Shown here: positions 53,721-64,000 of the stretch, piece after piece
How the letters are laid out: the number at the start of each line of letters is the position of its first letter
Numbering within the stretch: the first letter of the stretch is position 1
Assembly (NCBI RefSeq): GCF_963678635.1
Contig: NC_087066.1
Coordinates: forward strand, 7,097,954-7,161,953
Length of the DNA stretch: 64,000 bases
Direction: 5' to 3'
From: Symsagittifera roscoffensis
Lineage: Eukaryota > Xenacoelomorpha > Acoela > Convolutidae
The notes under the pieces: generated by a model
What the model was told of the DNA's origin: nothing
Seen by the model: only the letters and a program-made list of their open reading frames with translations
Database searches by the model: none
Translations under genes and position numbers: made by a program

Positions 53721-54589
53721 TTCAGTCTTAAAAAATTTTGAGAAAACACTGCAGAAAAGACATTCTGTATACAGGCTAGAATATCATAAAACGTTAACAG
53801 ATAGTGAACTCTATTTTGAGCATTCTTTTTTTTCCATCGAACATGGTCAAAATGCTTTTTAGCAAGCCCGATTTTCGAAAATGATCCTATAATTCAAAAT
53901 ATTGCACTAAAAGCGTATGACGCACAGTGGAAATTTTCAGAACATTAATTGTTTTTGACATACTAAAACAAAACTTCACGTATATCAGGGCAGAAATTTC
54001 TTTAAAATTTGGAAAACGTTTGACAAAAATTGAGCTATTCTAATTTTTTTCTTCAAAATATCAACTTCAGCTGCTTTAAAACTGATCGGAGAAAATGTTT
54101 AAGAAAAGAAAACTTCCGATACCTGTGGCAGTAAATCAATTTTCAAAAGACGGATAAAAATTTAACTGCGTCGTTATAATGGCAACCTTTTGATCAAAGT
54201 GTTTTTTGAAACCATGAAAGGCCGCATGCGTTTTAAAAATTGCAATGCCGAAATGTCAGCTATCCTTTGAAAATAACATGTTTGATGCTTTCTTTAGCTA
54301 TTTAAGTCTTTGATTTTAGCTAAACAGTCTAGCTCATTACCAAGTCGCAGCAAGTTAGTTTTTCAATTATGTTTTGATTTGAAACAAGAATTTTTACAGG
54401 AGTGAAGCGGGAAATCGGAATTTTTCAACCGATTTCAATCTATTTGAAGCTTATTTTTTGGGTTATGAAATAATTGTCCGACGAAACTTGAAATTCTTGC
54501 TTGTTGTTCCTACTTTGGAAAAAATTGACTGAAAATTTGGTCTCATTAAAAAATGAGCTTAATTAAAAAAAACTATTTCTCTTGTGAAA

Positions 54590-54720
54590 CTTGTGTAAGT
54601 TCTAAGGGATTAAAAGTTTCCAATTTGCCTAATATGGAACTATTAACCGTCTATATTTTTTGTGCATGAAACGCGTAAGCGTTGACTCAATTCGGTTCAA
54701 CTTTTTAATTTTTTTAAAGT
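54590..54720 (-). repeat. Short decayed foldback-repeat fragment
   Basis: TTTCCAATTTGCCTAATATG, ACTATTAACCGTCTATATTT and ATGAAACGCGTAAGCGTTGA match the central block in minus orientation. Confidence 0.4.
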
Positions 54721-54729
54721 CAGATTTTT

Positions 54730-56390
54730 TTGAAGTAAGATAAAAAGATTTATCAGAAGCTAATTCATTATCCTAGAAAAACAAACTGAAAAATCAGAGT
54801 TTTGTCTTATTGTTTGATCTTTTCCCTCTAGTTATTTTCTTTCTTAACTTTTTGTTTGCAGTTGAAATTAATAATTTTTAATGGGCTCATTAAATAACTC
54901 TTTGCTTTTTTTAGGTTCTCTTTTTATGTTTTTGTCAGGTTTTGCCATAGTGATGAAAATGTTTTTATGCAAAAAAAACACTTTGAAGTCAGTTCGATAA
55001 AATAACTAACTAAAATTCTTTAGGAAAAACATCATTCAGTGGAAACTAATTCTTCTTTCATCTGAATAATAACCAAACTTTACGGGGCCTGATATTACAG
55101 ATGATTAAAACAAATGGTTAAACAAGGCCATATAGCTAGTATCTTTTAACTCAGGCGTCACTTGATTAAAAAAGTGCGAAGTTCACTGTTAAAAGTTGCG
55201 CGTGAAAGGTTTGGTCATGAAAAGCAATAACCTGTTTTATAAAAAAAAGTAGACATTCTCCTTCCTCTATGGATTCCAATTTTTATAAGCAATTCTCAAT
55301 TGAGTCGCGAACAACGAAGAACCGTTGACCTTTTTTCGGCACAAGTAATTGCTTCCTGGGCACATCCTTTCTATAAGAAACAAGTAAGTGCTCAGCAATT
55401 GCTATTTTATCGCTTTGATTTTAGAGAAATTTTTTGATGACAGGAAGTCTTTTATGCAAACAATTTGGAAAATTTTTCAGAAGATAAAACCTTAAAGCAA
55501 AATAAAAGTTTAATTGGGTGCTTAACTACAAAACGAAAAAAAAACTAGATCAGCTACACTTTATTTTTAAGAAAATGAAATGTGCCTCAGTATAATACAG
55601 ACAGCTCCGATCAAAATACAGCTTATATGCTTCTGATATTTCAACAGGGATACCCAGTTGCTCTGCAAGTAGCACAGAAAATTCCGACCACAGTCAGAAA
55701 AAAGAAAGAAAAACTTAAAAAAAAAACAGTTTTTTTCCAAAGGTTGTGCTTTGATCGTGATCTGAAGAAAAAAGATAAAAAGACGCCTAAAAATTAGAAA
55801 AAAAATCGATTATAAAATATTTCGGTATTAGGGAAAGAATTTTCTCCAAAAATGAAAAAAAATACAAAATATACCGAACACGCTAAAAAAAATTCGGCTA
55901 CTATTTTTACTGTAGAGAAACTGAATAGCCAAGGCTTAAACTGCATTGCAAGATTAACACTATTCGAATTCTGTTCTTAAGCCTGCTTGATTGCTTTGTT
56001 CATTCAAAATTAGACTACAAAACAAAATTTTCATCCTTTTTTCTCAACACTTGGAAAACCTCTTGAATTTATTGAATTACGACTGAAATGACTATAATAT
56101 GATGTGTCAATTCAATCGACCCATTTTGATGATTATTTGTGATACTTGATTTTTTGAGGGAAAAAAATGAAACACACCCGAGCACAAAAATTGTTTCCTA
56201 TTTCAAGTGTCGGAACAATTCCTTATTAATAAGAAAACGTCCGCAATCACATGATGGCTATTTTGGACTGATCAAGAGTATTCGATTGTTGTGCTAATTG
56301 AACAGAACGTTCGAATCATTGTAGCTAATTGAAAAAAAAACATTTTGTTTCTGAAGTTGTAACTGGAAACAACTTAGCTTGAATAAAAAT
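54730..56390. other. Non-coding stretch
   Basis: AT-rich DNA; one Lys-rich chance ORF at 55582-55797 has no domain. Nothing else recognised. Confidence 0.4.
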
Positions 56391-56683
56391 TTCAATAGGA
56401 AGAACAAGACTGCTTGTATATCAGGGCATTATCCGACGTATATCTGACTGCCCCTAATCCATATCCAATAGTTTTTGGTAAAAGACAACATTGAAAAAAC
56501 GATAATTTTTGGACAATATCAAAGACTAATTGTAAAAATTTGATCAATACAAAATTATTACGACCGATTAGCTGGAGTCAAACCAATTTGGAACAACTTT
56601 CTTGTGCGGAATATTTTGCGACACATGAATAGTTCGCATAACGGTTTCAGGATTATGGATGAAATCGACAACGTGTGCATAAA

Positions 56684-58150
56684 TTAATCTAGAGCACGGC
56701 CAAATTGACAATTTTCAAACTCTCAATATTTGTCAAAAATTAATCGGAAGAAAAATTTCTTTTTAAATTTGATTTTGGGGAGTTAATATCTTCAATGGGG
56801 CGTAAGATTTTATTGTTTCGCAAAATAAATCGTTTTTCAAAAAGTGATTTTAAGCTATGCTTTTGCTTTCTAAGTGTTTCCCGACTGCAGTTTTTCTTGA
56901 CACTCTTTTCTTTCAAAATGCTCTCAACCTCAATACTTTTACAAGCAAATGGTCTTTGAAGCACCTCTTATATGTGGAAAACTACATTGGCCAAAATTGA
57001 TTCCGCCTTTATGTAAAAATGAACGGAAACCAAGTTAAGCATTGCACATATTTCATTGTGAACATGCTCAGCCAATTTGAAAGTTCATTGAATTTAAAGA
57101 ACAGGCGTCATCATTTAAAGAACAAAACATGGAAATCTGAAAGTGCATCAATTTAGAACAAACCTTAGAAATTGGCGATGAAATAGCTATAGAAGCGAGT
57201 GGTTGTCACCCAAAATACATCAAATAACTTCAGTCGGTAAAATATTTTCTTTTGGCGTCTTCAAATGTCGTTTAAAGAGATGAGTCAAAAGCACCGCGGA
57301 CTCCGTTTCATGATGATGGTTTCCGCTTTTAATTTTTTGAGGAGACTTATTTATCAGCATTCTGGTTTGTAAAAAAAGTACAAAGTTTATAAACACAAAT
57401 CATTTTTGTATTATACTTTAAAGTTACCAGCCGATACAAACAGGCAAAAAACATGACAAGGAAAAAAGAACTTGAATATAGTTTATCGTTGCGAAAAAGA
57501 GTCGATAAACTGAGCTTAAAATTTTTTAAAACGGTGATGGATGCACCAGGAGTAAGATAACGAATGAATTGAGTTTTTTCACCTTTTTTGGTTTGTGTGA
57601 TTTTATTGTGATCAAATTTCGTAGGGTTATCGAGTTTTGAAAACTGCTTGCTTGGCCAATTTTAGAAAATTATTGAGATAATTAACGATTGATAACTTGC
57701 GTTCTTATAACAAGCGTAAGCGGCGAATTAATGCGTTCCAGCTTAAAATGAGGCAAATCATTTGGTCTTATTATGAAGATGCAAGGCACTAAATTTTACC
57801 CTACTTTGGCTTGAGAAGGATAAGTTGAAACAAAAATGAAAAAAAGTTCTTTTTTCTTATTTGTTTTCATTTCTCCAGTTTCAAAACCAAAATTTGTCTT
57901 GGCCTTAAAATAAAACCAAAACATTCAGTGCTTTGCCCTGGGATACATGCAGTCTTGTTTTATACTAAACTTTCACAAGACTGTTCGTTCAGAGCAAAGC
58001 GAAGGTCTATGCAGCAGTAATAAAATGAAAAAAATTTATGTAATAAAAAAGAAGTTAAATTTTTTTGTCTTATTTGTGACTTTTTGTACGCGCCATATAA
58101 ATTACAAAGTCATAGATTTTGCTCTCAACAAATCAATTATGGCAAATAAG
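56684..58150 (+). repeat. Long direct duplication, copy 1
   Basis: Starting at TTAATCTAGAGCACGGCCAA the segment repeats almost base for base 1883 bases downstream. It contains non-repeat-family sequence plus a minus-orientation foldback arm (57590-57960) and the beginning of a plus arm. Open frames shared by both copies (for example 56740-56964) drift by single-base indels between copies and show no domain. Confidence 0.85.
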
Positions 58151-58470
58151 CTTCTTTCAACCAATTTGGAACGATTTATAAGACGGATTAAATCTCAGCT
58201 TACGCGTTAATAGCGCGAGTTATGTCGCGCGTTAATTGTCCCAAATTGGTCAAAATGGCCAAAATGGCAATCTTTAAACCCTCATAATTTTACGAAAAGC
58301 AATCACAGGTAAAATATTTTTCAAAATTAAGCTCAGGATAACAATACCTTTTGACTGATATAAAAATTTCCGTCAAAAATGGCTAGTTAAAAAGTCGAAA
58401 TTTGTCTGAAGAATAAAAAACCCACCCCGAGCACAAATATTCCGTTATTTTTGTATCGAAAGTCGGAACA
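57940..58470 (+). repeat. Foldback-repeat arm in plus orientation
   Basis: After ATGCAGTCTTGTTTTATACT the arm runs through ACGCGCCATATAAATTACAA, GATTTTGCTC, CAATTATGGCAAATAAGCTT, GTCGCGCGTTAATTGTCCCA (58223-58242), AAAAGCAATCACAGGTAAAA and ends CGAAAGTCGGAACAATAAGA. It is one of the best preserved copies. Confidence 0.7.
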
Positions 58471-58566
58471 ATAAGAACGATTTCTTTGACGGAATAAATC
58501 TCCGCTTACGCGTTAAAAGCGCTCATTGTATCGCGCGTTAATTGTCACAAGTTAGATTGTCACAAG

Positions 58567-60035
58567 TTAATCTAGAGCACGGCCAAATTGACAATTTTCA
58601 AACTCTCAATATTTGTCAAAAATTAATCGGAAGAAAAATTTCTTTTTAAATTTGATTTTGGGGAGTTAATATCTTCAATGGGGCGTAAGATTTTTTTATC
58701 GTTTCGCAAAATAAATCGTTTTTCAAAAAGTGATTTTAAGCTATGCTTTTGCTTTCTAAGTGTTTCCCGACTGCAGTTTTTCTTGACACTCTTTTCTTTC
58801 AAAATGCTCTCAACCTCAATACTTTTACAAGCAAATGGTCTTTGAAGCACCTCTTATATGTGGACACCTACATTGGCCAAAATTGATTCCGCCTTTATGT
58901 AAAAATGAACGGAAACCATGTTAAGCATTGCACATATTTCATTGTGAACATGCTCAGCCAATTTGAAAGTTCATTGAATTTAAAGAACAGGCGTCATCAT
59001 TTAAAGAACAAAACATGGAAATCTGAAAGTGCATCAATTTAGAACAAACCTTAGAAATTGGCGATGAAATAGCTATAGAAGCGAGTGGTTGTCACCCAAA
59101 ATACATCAAATAACTTCACTCGGTAAAATATTTTCTTTTGGCGTCATCAAATGTCGTTTAAAGAGATGAGTCAAAAGCACCGCGGACTCCGTTTCAAGAT
59201 GATGGTTTCCGCTTTTAATTTTTTGAGGAGACTCATTTATCAGCATTCTGGTTTGTAAAAAAAGTACAAAGTTTATAAACACAAATCATTATTGTATTAT
59301 AATTTAAAGTTACCAGCCGATACGAACAGGCAAAAAACATGACAAGGAAAAAAGAACTTGAATATAGTTTATCGTTGCGAAAAAGAGTCGATAAACTGAG
59401 CTTAAAATTTTTTAAAACGGTGATGGATGCACCAGGAGTAAGATAACGAATGAATTGAGTTTTTTCACCTTTTTTGGTTTGTGTGATTTTCGTTGTGATC
59501 AAATTTCGTAGGGTTATCGAGTTTTGAAAACTGCTTGCTTGGCCAATTTTAGAAAATTATTGAGATAATTAACGATTGATAACTTGCGTTCTTATAACAC
59601 GCGTAAGCGGCGGATTAATGCGTTCCAATTTAAAATGAGGCAAATCATTTGGTCTTATTATGAAGATGCAAGGCACTAAATTTTACCCTACTATGGCTTG
59701 AGAGGGGATAAGTTGAAACAAAAATGAAAAAAAGTTCTTTTTTCTTGTTTGTTTTCTTTTCTCCAGTTTCAAAACCAAAATTTGTCTTCGCCTTAAAATA
59801 AAATCAAAACATTCAGTGCTTTGCCCTGGGATAAATGCAGTCTTGTTTTATACTAAACTTTCACAAGACTGTTCGTTCAGAGCAAAGCGAAGGTCTATGC
59901 AGCAGTAATAAAATGAAAAAATTTATGTAATAAAAAAAAGATAAATTTTTTGTCTTTTTTGTGACTTTTTGTACGCGCCATATAAATTACAAAGTCATAG
60001 GTTTTGCTCCTAGTAACAAATACGTTATGGCAAAG
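58567..60035 (+). repeat. Long direct duplication, copy 2
   Basis: Second copy of the segment at 56684-58150, with scattered substitutions and small indels. The junction to its left repeats TTGTCACAAGTTA twice (58548-58570), perhaps the recombination point. Confidence 0.85.
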
Positions 60036-60107
60036 ATTTCAAATAAGAACGATTTCTTTGACGGAATAAATCTCAGTTTGCGCGTTAACAGCGCTCATTA
60101 TAAGAAC

Positions 60108-60350
60108 GAGCAAGACTGCTCGTATCAGGGGGCGCAGCCCTGAATGTTCCGACTGCCTTTTAAGATTTATGGAGCAGCAGTAATAACATAAAAAATTAAA
60201 TGAAATAGAAGAAAATGATTTTTTTTCTAAAATTTGAAGTTTTTTAATGAAAATCATCCCCCACACGCCATATAAAGTACAAAAAGATAGATTTCGTTCC
60301 TTGTAACAAATCAATTATGGCAAATAAGCTTCTTTCAACCAATTTGGAAC
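60108..60350 (+). repeat. Foldback core hairpin and arm start
   Basis: CAAGACTGCTCGTATCAGGG, GGCGCAGCCCTGAATGTTCC and GACTGCCTTTTAAGATTTAT form the core; the arm then continues with CCACACGCCATATAAAGTAC into the tandem array. Confidence 0.7.
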
Positions 60351-60351
60351 G

Positions 60352-61478
60352 ATTTAAAAGACGGATTAAATCTCAGCTTACGCGTTAATAGCGCTCATTA
60401 TATCGCGCGTTAATTGTCACAAAGTGGCCAAAACGGCAATCTTTAAACCCCAATAATTTTTACGAAAAACTATCTTTTCAAATTCAAGCTCAAGTCAACA
60501 ATACCTTTGGAATGATATAAAAAATTCCGTCAGAAATGGCTAGTTAAAAAGTCGAATTTTGTCTGAAGAAAAAAAAACCCACCCCGAGCACAAATATTCC
60601 GTTATTTTCGTATCGAAAGTCGGAACAATAAGAACGATTTCTTTGACGGAATAAATCTCCGCTTACGCGTTAAAAGCGCTCATTATATCGCGCGTTAATT
60701 GTCACAAAGTGGCCAAAACGGCAATCTTTAAACCCCAATAATTTTTACGAAAAACTATCTTTTCAAATTCAAGCTCAAGTCAACAATACCTTTGGAATGA
60801 TATAAAAAATTCCGTCAGAAATGGCTAGTTAAAAAGTCGAATTTTGTCTGAAGAAAAAAAACCCACCCCGAGCACAAATATTCCGTTATTTTCGTATCGA
60901 AAGTCGGAACAATAAGAACGATTTCTTTGACGGAATAAATCTCCGCTTACGCGTTAAAAGCGCTCATTATATCGCGCGTTAATTGTCACAAGTTGGCCAA
61001 AACGGCAATCTTTAAACCCCAATAATTTTACGAAAAACTATCTTTTCAAATTCAAGCTCAAGTCAACAATACCTTTGGAATGATATAAAAAATTCCGTCA
61101 GAAATGGCTAGTTAAAAAGTCGAATTTTGTCTGAAGAAAAAAAAACCCACCCCGAGCACAAATATTCCGTTATTTTCGTATCAAAAGTCGGAACAATAAG
61201 AACGATTTCTTTGACGGAATAAATCTCCGCTTACGCGTTAAAAGCGCTCATTATATCGCGCGTTAATTGTCACAAGTTGGCCAAAACGGCAATCTTTAAA
61301 CCCCCATAATTTTACGAAAAACTATCTTTTCAAATTCAAGCTCAAGTCAACAATACCTTTGGAATGATATAGAAAAGTTCCGTCAAAAATGGCTAGTTAA
61401 AAAGTCGAGTTTTGTCTAAAACAACTACCCCAAGCACAAATATTCCTTTACTTTCGTTACGAAAGTCGGAACAATAGC
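60352..61478 (+). repeat. Tandem array of a 284-bp unit (four copies)
   Basis: Units begin at AATAAGAACGATTTCTTTGA at 60627, 60911 and 61195, exactly 284 bases apart; a first unit at about 60352-60626 has a different left edge. Each unit is the outer half of the foldback arm: CTCCGCTTACGCGTTAAAAG, CTCATTATATCGCGCGTTAA, TTCCGTCAGAAATGGCTAGT, CCACCCCGAGCACAAATATT, CGAAAGTCGGAAC. Units are almost identical, so amplification is recent. Confidence 0.9.
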
Positions 61479-61859
61479 TCGAGTTATTCAAGCGTAGATA
61501 GTTTTTCAGCACTCTTGGAATTTCTTGCGCCTTTGGAAAAATTGGAATTTTTTGCGCTTTAATCTCCTAAATGGGCCAACGCAAGTCAAAATCATTTCTC
61601 TGTAGCTTCATGGCAAGCAATTGAGGCAGTTTAATTGTTTTATATTCGAGTCCAGTTCATCAGATGGTATAAAAGAATATGTCCAAAAACGCTGACTGAA
61701 AAATCAAATCAGTCTGACAAGGAAACCACCCCTAGTTTTCATCCTTTCATTTTCTTCGAAAGTTGGAACAAAAAACAGCTCAGTAAAATCTATAATTTAA
61801 TCAATTTGATGTAAAGTTCATTTTTTGCTCGCTGAAATAAAAATTGGAACAAGATCGGA

Positions 61860-62175
61860 GTTTTTGCAAAGTATTTTTTTTATTTTTGTTTTATTTTCAA
61901 TGAAATTTCGGAATTCTTATGCTTGGCGTGGTTTTTTTATTCAGTCAATTTTTGACTTCTTAATAAAGCAATTTCTAATGAATTTTTTTGAATAATATCT
62001 GTGAGACAATGTAAATTTGAGCTCAAATTTAAAAAGAAGTTTTGCCTGTGATCATTTTTTGCAAAGTTAGGGAGGATTGAAAGTTGCTACTTTGTTCAAT
62101 TTGGAATAAACAAAATTTTTAATTGATCTTAAAGTGCAGTCGGAACATTCAGGGCCTCGCCCTAATATACGAGCA
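61860..62175 (-). repeat. Foldback-repeat arm (minus orientation)
   Basis: TATGCTTGGCGTGGTTTTTT, GAGCTCAAATTTAAAAAGAA, GCCTGTGATCATTTTTTGCA and the core AAAGTGCAGTCGGAACATTC with TACGAGCAATCTT (62130-62172). Confidence 0.6.
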
Positions 62176-62435
62176 ATCTTCTTTAACATGCATGCCTCTA
62201 AACACACTTTCAGTATTAATATACTTTTAATAAAACTCCTGATACTTTTTCAACATCTTCTGCGCTACTGGTTTAATTTTAAACGTGATGGTTTTTGATC
62301 TTTCTATATCACAGACGTACACAATCAAAATGATGGATTTTTTTTGGTGGAAATTGAGCTATTGTTTCTATATTGAGGGCGGAGGGGACTTGCTGTTCTT
62401 TTGCGGTCCACTAATGGAGTAGGAGGGTGCATATA

Positions 62436-62528
62436 CAAAACAGTCCCATACAAAACAGTCCCATACAAAAGAGTCCGAAACATCAAAAAAAGGTTCTAAA
62501 AAACAGTCCCATACAAAACAGTCCAAAA
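62436..62528 (+). repeat. 15-base tandem repeat (CAGTCCCATACAAAA)
   Basis: Three adjacent copies, a degenerate spacer, and two more copies. The period of 15 keeps open frames in both directions (giving IQNSP and FVWDC repeats), but nothing else supports coding. Confidence 0.8.
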
Positions 62529-62656
62529 CCAGTTGAATTTCATGACCTTGATCTTTTGGCGCCGACCGAATTGATCTACGCTTTGAAAACTCAAACAGGG
62601 GCAATTAAAGATCAAAGAGCCAAATTTGGAACAATAATTTGGATGAAAATCAAAGG

Positions 62657-62727
62657 ATTCATGGTATAGTGGTTAAAGCGTTAGTCTCAAACTCTAGAGA
62701 TCAAAGGATCGAATCTCCGGCGGCACA
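62657..62727 (+). tRNA. tRNA-like sequence, probably a pseudogene or SINE head
   Basis: A-box-like TGGTATAGTGGTTAAAGC and B-box-like GGATCGAATCTC are at the spacing of a tRNA gene. The anticodon loop would read CTCAAAC, anticodon CAA (Leu), but there is no long variable arm as tRNA-Leu needs, and acceptor and T stems pair poorly. It resembles the head of the SINEs at 13.5-14.6 kb only in the general boxes. A functional tRNA is unlikely. Confidence 0.35.
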
Positions 62728-63089
62728 AAAAATTTTCCAATTTTCCGAAAAAAGTTGAAATTCGGGTAAATATGATAACGGGTATATCTAGGGTACAACA
62801 AAGGGTTCAACCTTAGAGGGTTGGGCGGAGGGAAAAGAAAAATCAACACCTTGTATGTATTCATTATTTTGCCGGTTTCAAATCGACCCTAGCTCAACTT
62901 TGAAAAATCAAGGAAATTAATTAACTTGGAAAAATTTTATTGCTTGGCAATATGGAATAAATGTGAAAATTAAAAAGAAAAGAAAAGTCTGATTATAATT
63001 TAATATTACAACTGCATCCTTTCAAAAACCCAATGATATCGTTGGGTTGATATGACTTAATCATAGTGATCAAGTTTTTGTCGAGTTTT

Positions 63090-64000
63090 TGGTATTTAGC
63101 TTTTTTGGGTCTGGCTACTTTTTGTCCTGCGCACATTTTTTCCAACAGTATTTCCGCGTCTTTTTTGCTCGTCCTGGAACTTCTCGATCAGTTTTGGGAA
63201 TGATGGATGCTTACTATTGACCAGTTTTACGAAGTTGCTGTTCCAACCTTCTACAGCGTTGTTGGTGCGGGGAAGGTCGTTTTTTACTCTTTGATGGCAA
63301 CTCCATTGCTCCATATCAAATCTGGGCTTCTGTCGTCCTTGACGCGTTTTGGGGAATCAAATTTAAGAATACTGAGAAGGCGACAATAAGTTGATTCCTT
63401 TTTGTCGGGTAGCAGAGCGTAAACAATAGGAATAAGGCATCCTTCAACAGAAGCGTGTATAGTATAAATCTGATAGAAAACATTGGGAGCAGTCGAAAAC
63501 GTTCCATCACAGAACCAATCATCCGATAAAGATAGTAAGTCTAATCCAGGTAACGTGGCGAACACAATAACCCGATTTTCATCTTGGGGACCAGAATCGT
63601 TAAGAAGGAACTGCTCTCCATCGTGGGTTTTCTGTAGAGCCAGTGGTAGTTCAAAGCCAGTCAGCGATGTTGGCTCTGCCATCTTTGGTCTTTTTTCGCG
63701 TCGAACTCTATTTACAGCTTGCTGATTAGCAGAATAACTAGGTAAATGAACAGCTGTTTCTCGGTTCACATCACGTTGAGCTGCGAAAATAGTCTGTCGC
63801 GGTGTTACATCGGATACTGCTGCTCGATCTTTAAGTGTTTTTCTGAACTTACGTTTTTCGATGTCAGCTGGATCGGGGAAGTGGCAGTGACCTTTAACGA
63901 TCTCAACGGAGTCGTCCTTTGTACGCACACGGCCATTGCAGCTACTTTGTCCGCAGCGCCAGGAAAGGGAGTTGTCTGCCAGTGTTCTGTGTTTAATATA
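63090..64000 (-). pseudogene. FLYWCH/MULE transposase with internal deletion
   Basis: The minus-strand frame is open from the window edge. It starts with a FLYWCH-type zinc finger (SLSWRCGQSSCNGRVRTKDD, then HCHFP). After a linker comes the transposase start: VIVFATLPGLDLL, WFCDGTFSTAPNVFYQIYTI (DGTF carries the first catalytic Asp) and IPIVYALLPDKKESTYCRLL. It then jumps, with a change of frame near 63310, to VKNDLPRTNNAVEGWNSNFV, the PRTNN-EGW motif close to the C-terminus. The intervening region with the remaining catalytic residues, which I estimate at over 100 residues, is missing. The protein cannot be catalytically active, though the DNA-binding finger is whole. Confidence 0.75.

Noticed and set aside
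56740-56964. Minus-strand ORF of 74 codons present twice (also at 58623-58850)
   Set aside because: It repeats only because the DNA is duplicated; an indel changes its sequence and no domain is seen.
60352-61478. CRISPR-like or rRNA spacer array
   Set aside because: Units are head-to-tail 284-bp repeats without spacers and match the foldback arm.
62657-62727. Functional tRNA-Leu(CAA)
   Set aside because: No long variable arm and poor acceptor and T-stem pairing; kept only as a tRNA-like sequence.

Overview
The window looks like metazoan nuclear DNA: it is AT-rich, gene-poor, packed with transposable elements, and carries a spliced rhodopsin-type GPCR gene with GT-AG introns. No species can be named from the sequence alone. 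A decayed reverse transcriptase of a type I recall from marine invertebrate genomes, together with MULE/FLYWCH and hAT-like elements, would fit a marine invertebrate, but that is inference. A 200-base run of N at 35651-35850 shows that this is a draft scaffold.

Bases 1 to about 12200 hold the 3' part of a large Ty3/gypsy-like retroelement on the + strand. An intact pol (RT, RNase H, integrase with D,D-35-E) is followed by several further ORFs: two tiny hydrophobic ORFs, a 378-codon ORF without any ATG, a secreted/transmembrane envelope-like glycoprotein interrupted by one in-frame TGA, and a 599-aa protein I do not recognise. Three of the ORF junctions overlap (ATGA at 4486, 13 bases at 5804, ATGA at 8419). 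A small perfect-looking intron starts directly after the last stop codon, and a candidate 3' LTR with CCAAT motifs and AATAAA follows. This compact, virus-like layout downstream of pol is the most unusual thing in the window.

From 12.2 to 23 kb there is no intact gene. The region holds tRNA-derived SINE copies, a MITE with a target-site duplication, a frameshifted pseudogene of a reverse transcriptase with a C-terminal nuclease-like region (17.5-19.7 kb), and hAT-like and foldback repeats.

From 23.8 to 31.5 kb on the - strand, four exons with matching phases encode the C-terminal half of a class A GPCR (TM5, a long Asn-rich third intracellular loop, TM6, TM7, C-tail). Exons for TM1-TM4 were not found.

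From 31.5 to 64 kb the DNA is dominated by one foldback repeat family in both orientations, three inverted and direct copies of a hAT-like MITE with ATTAGACG-rich termini, a second hAT-like MITE with a perfect 8-base duplication, a 1.9-kb direct duplication, a recent 284-bp tandem array, two MULE/FLYWCH transposase pseudogenes, and one plausible first exon of a signal-anchored protein whose splice donor runs into an ACAAGT minisatellite.
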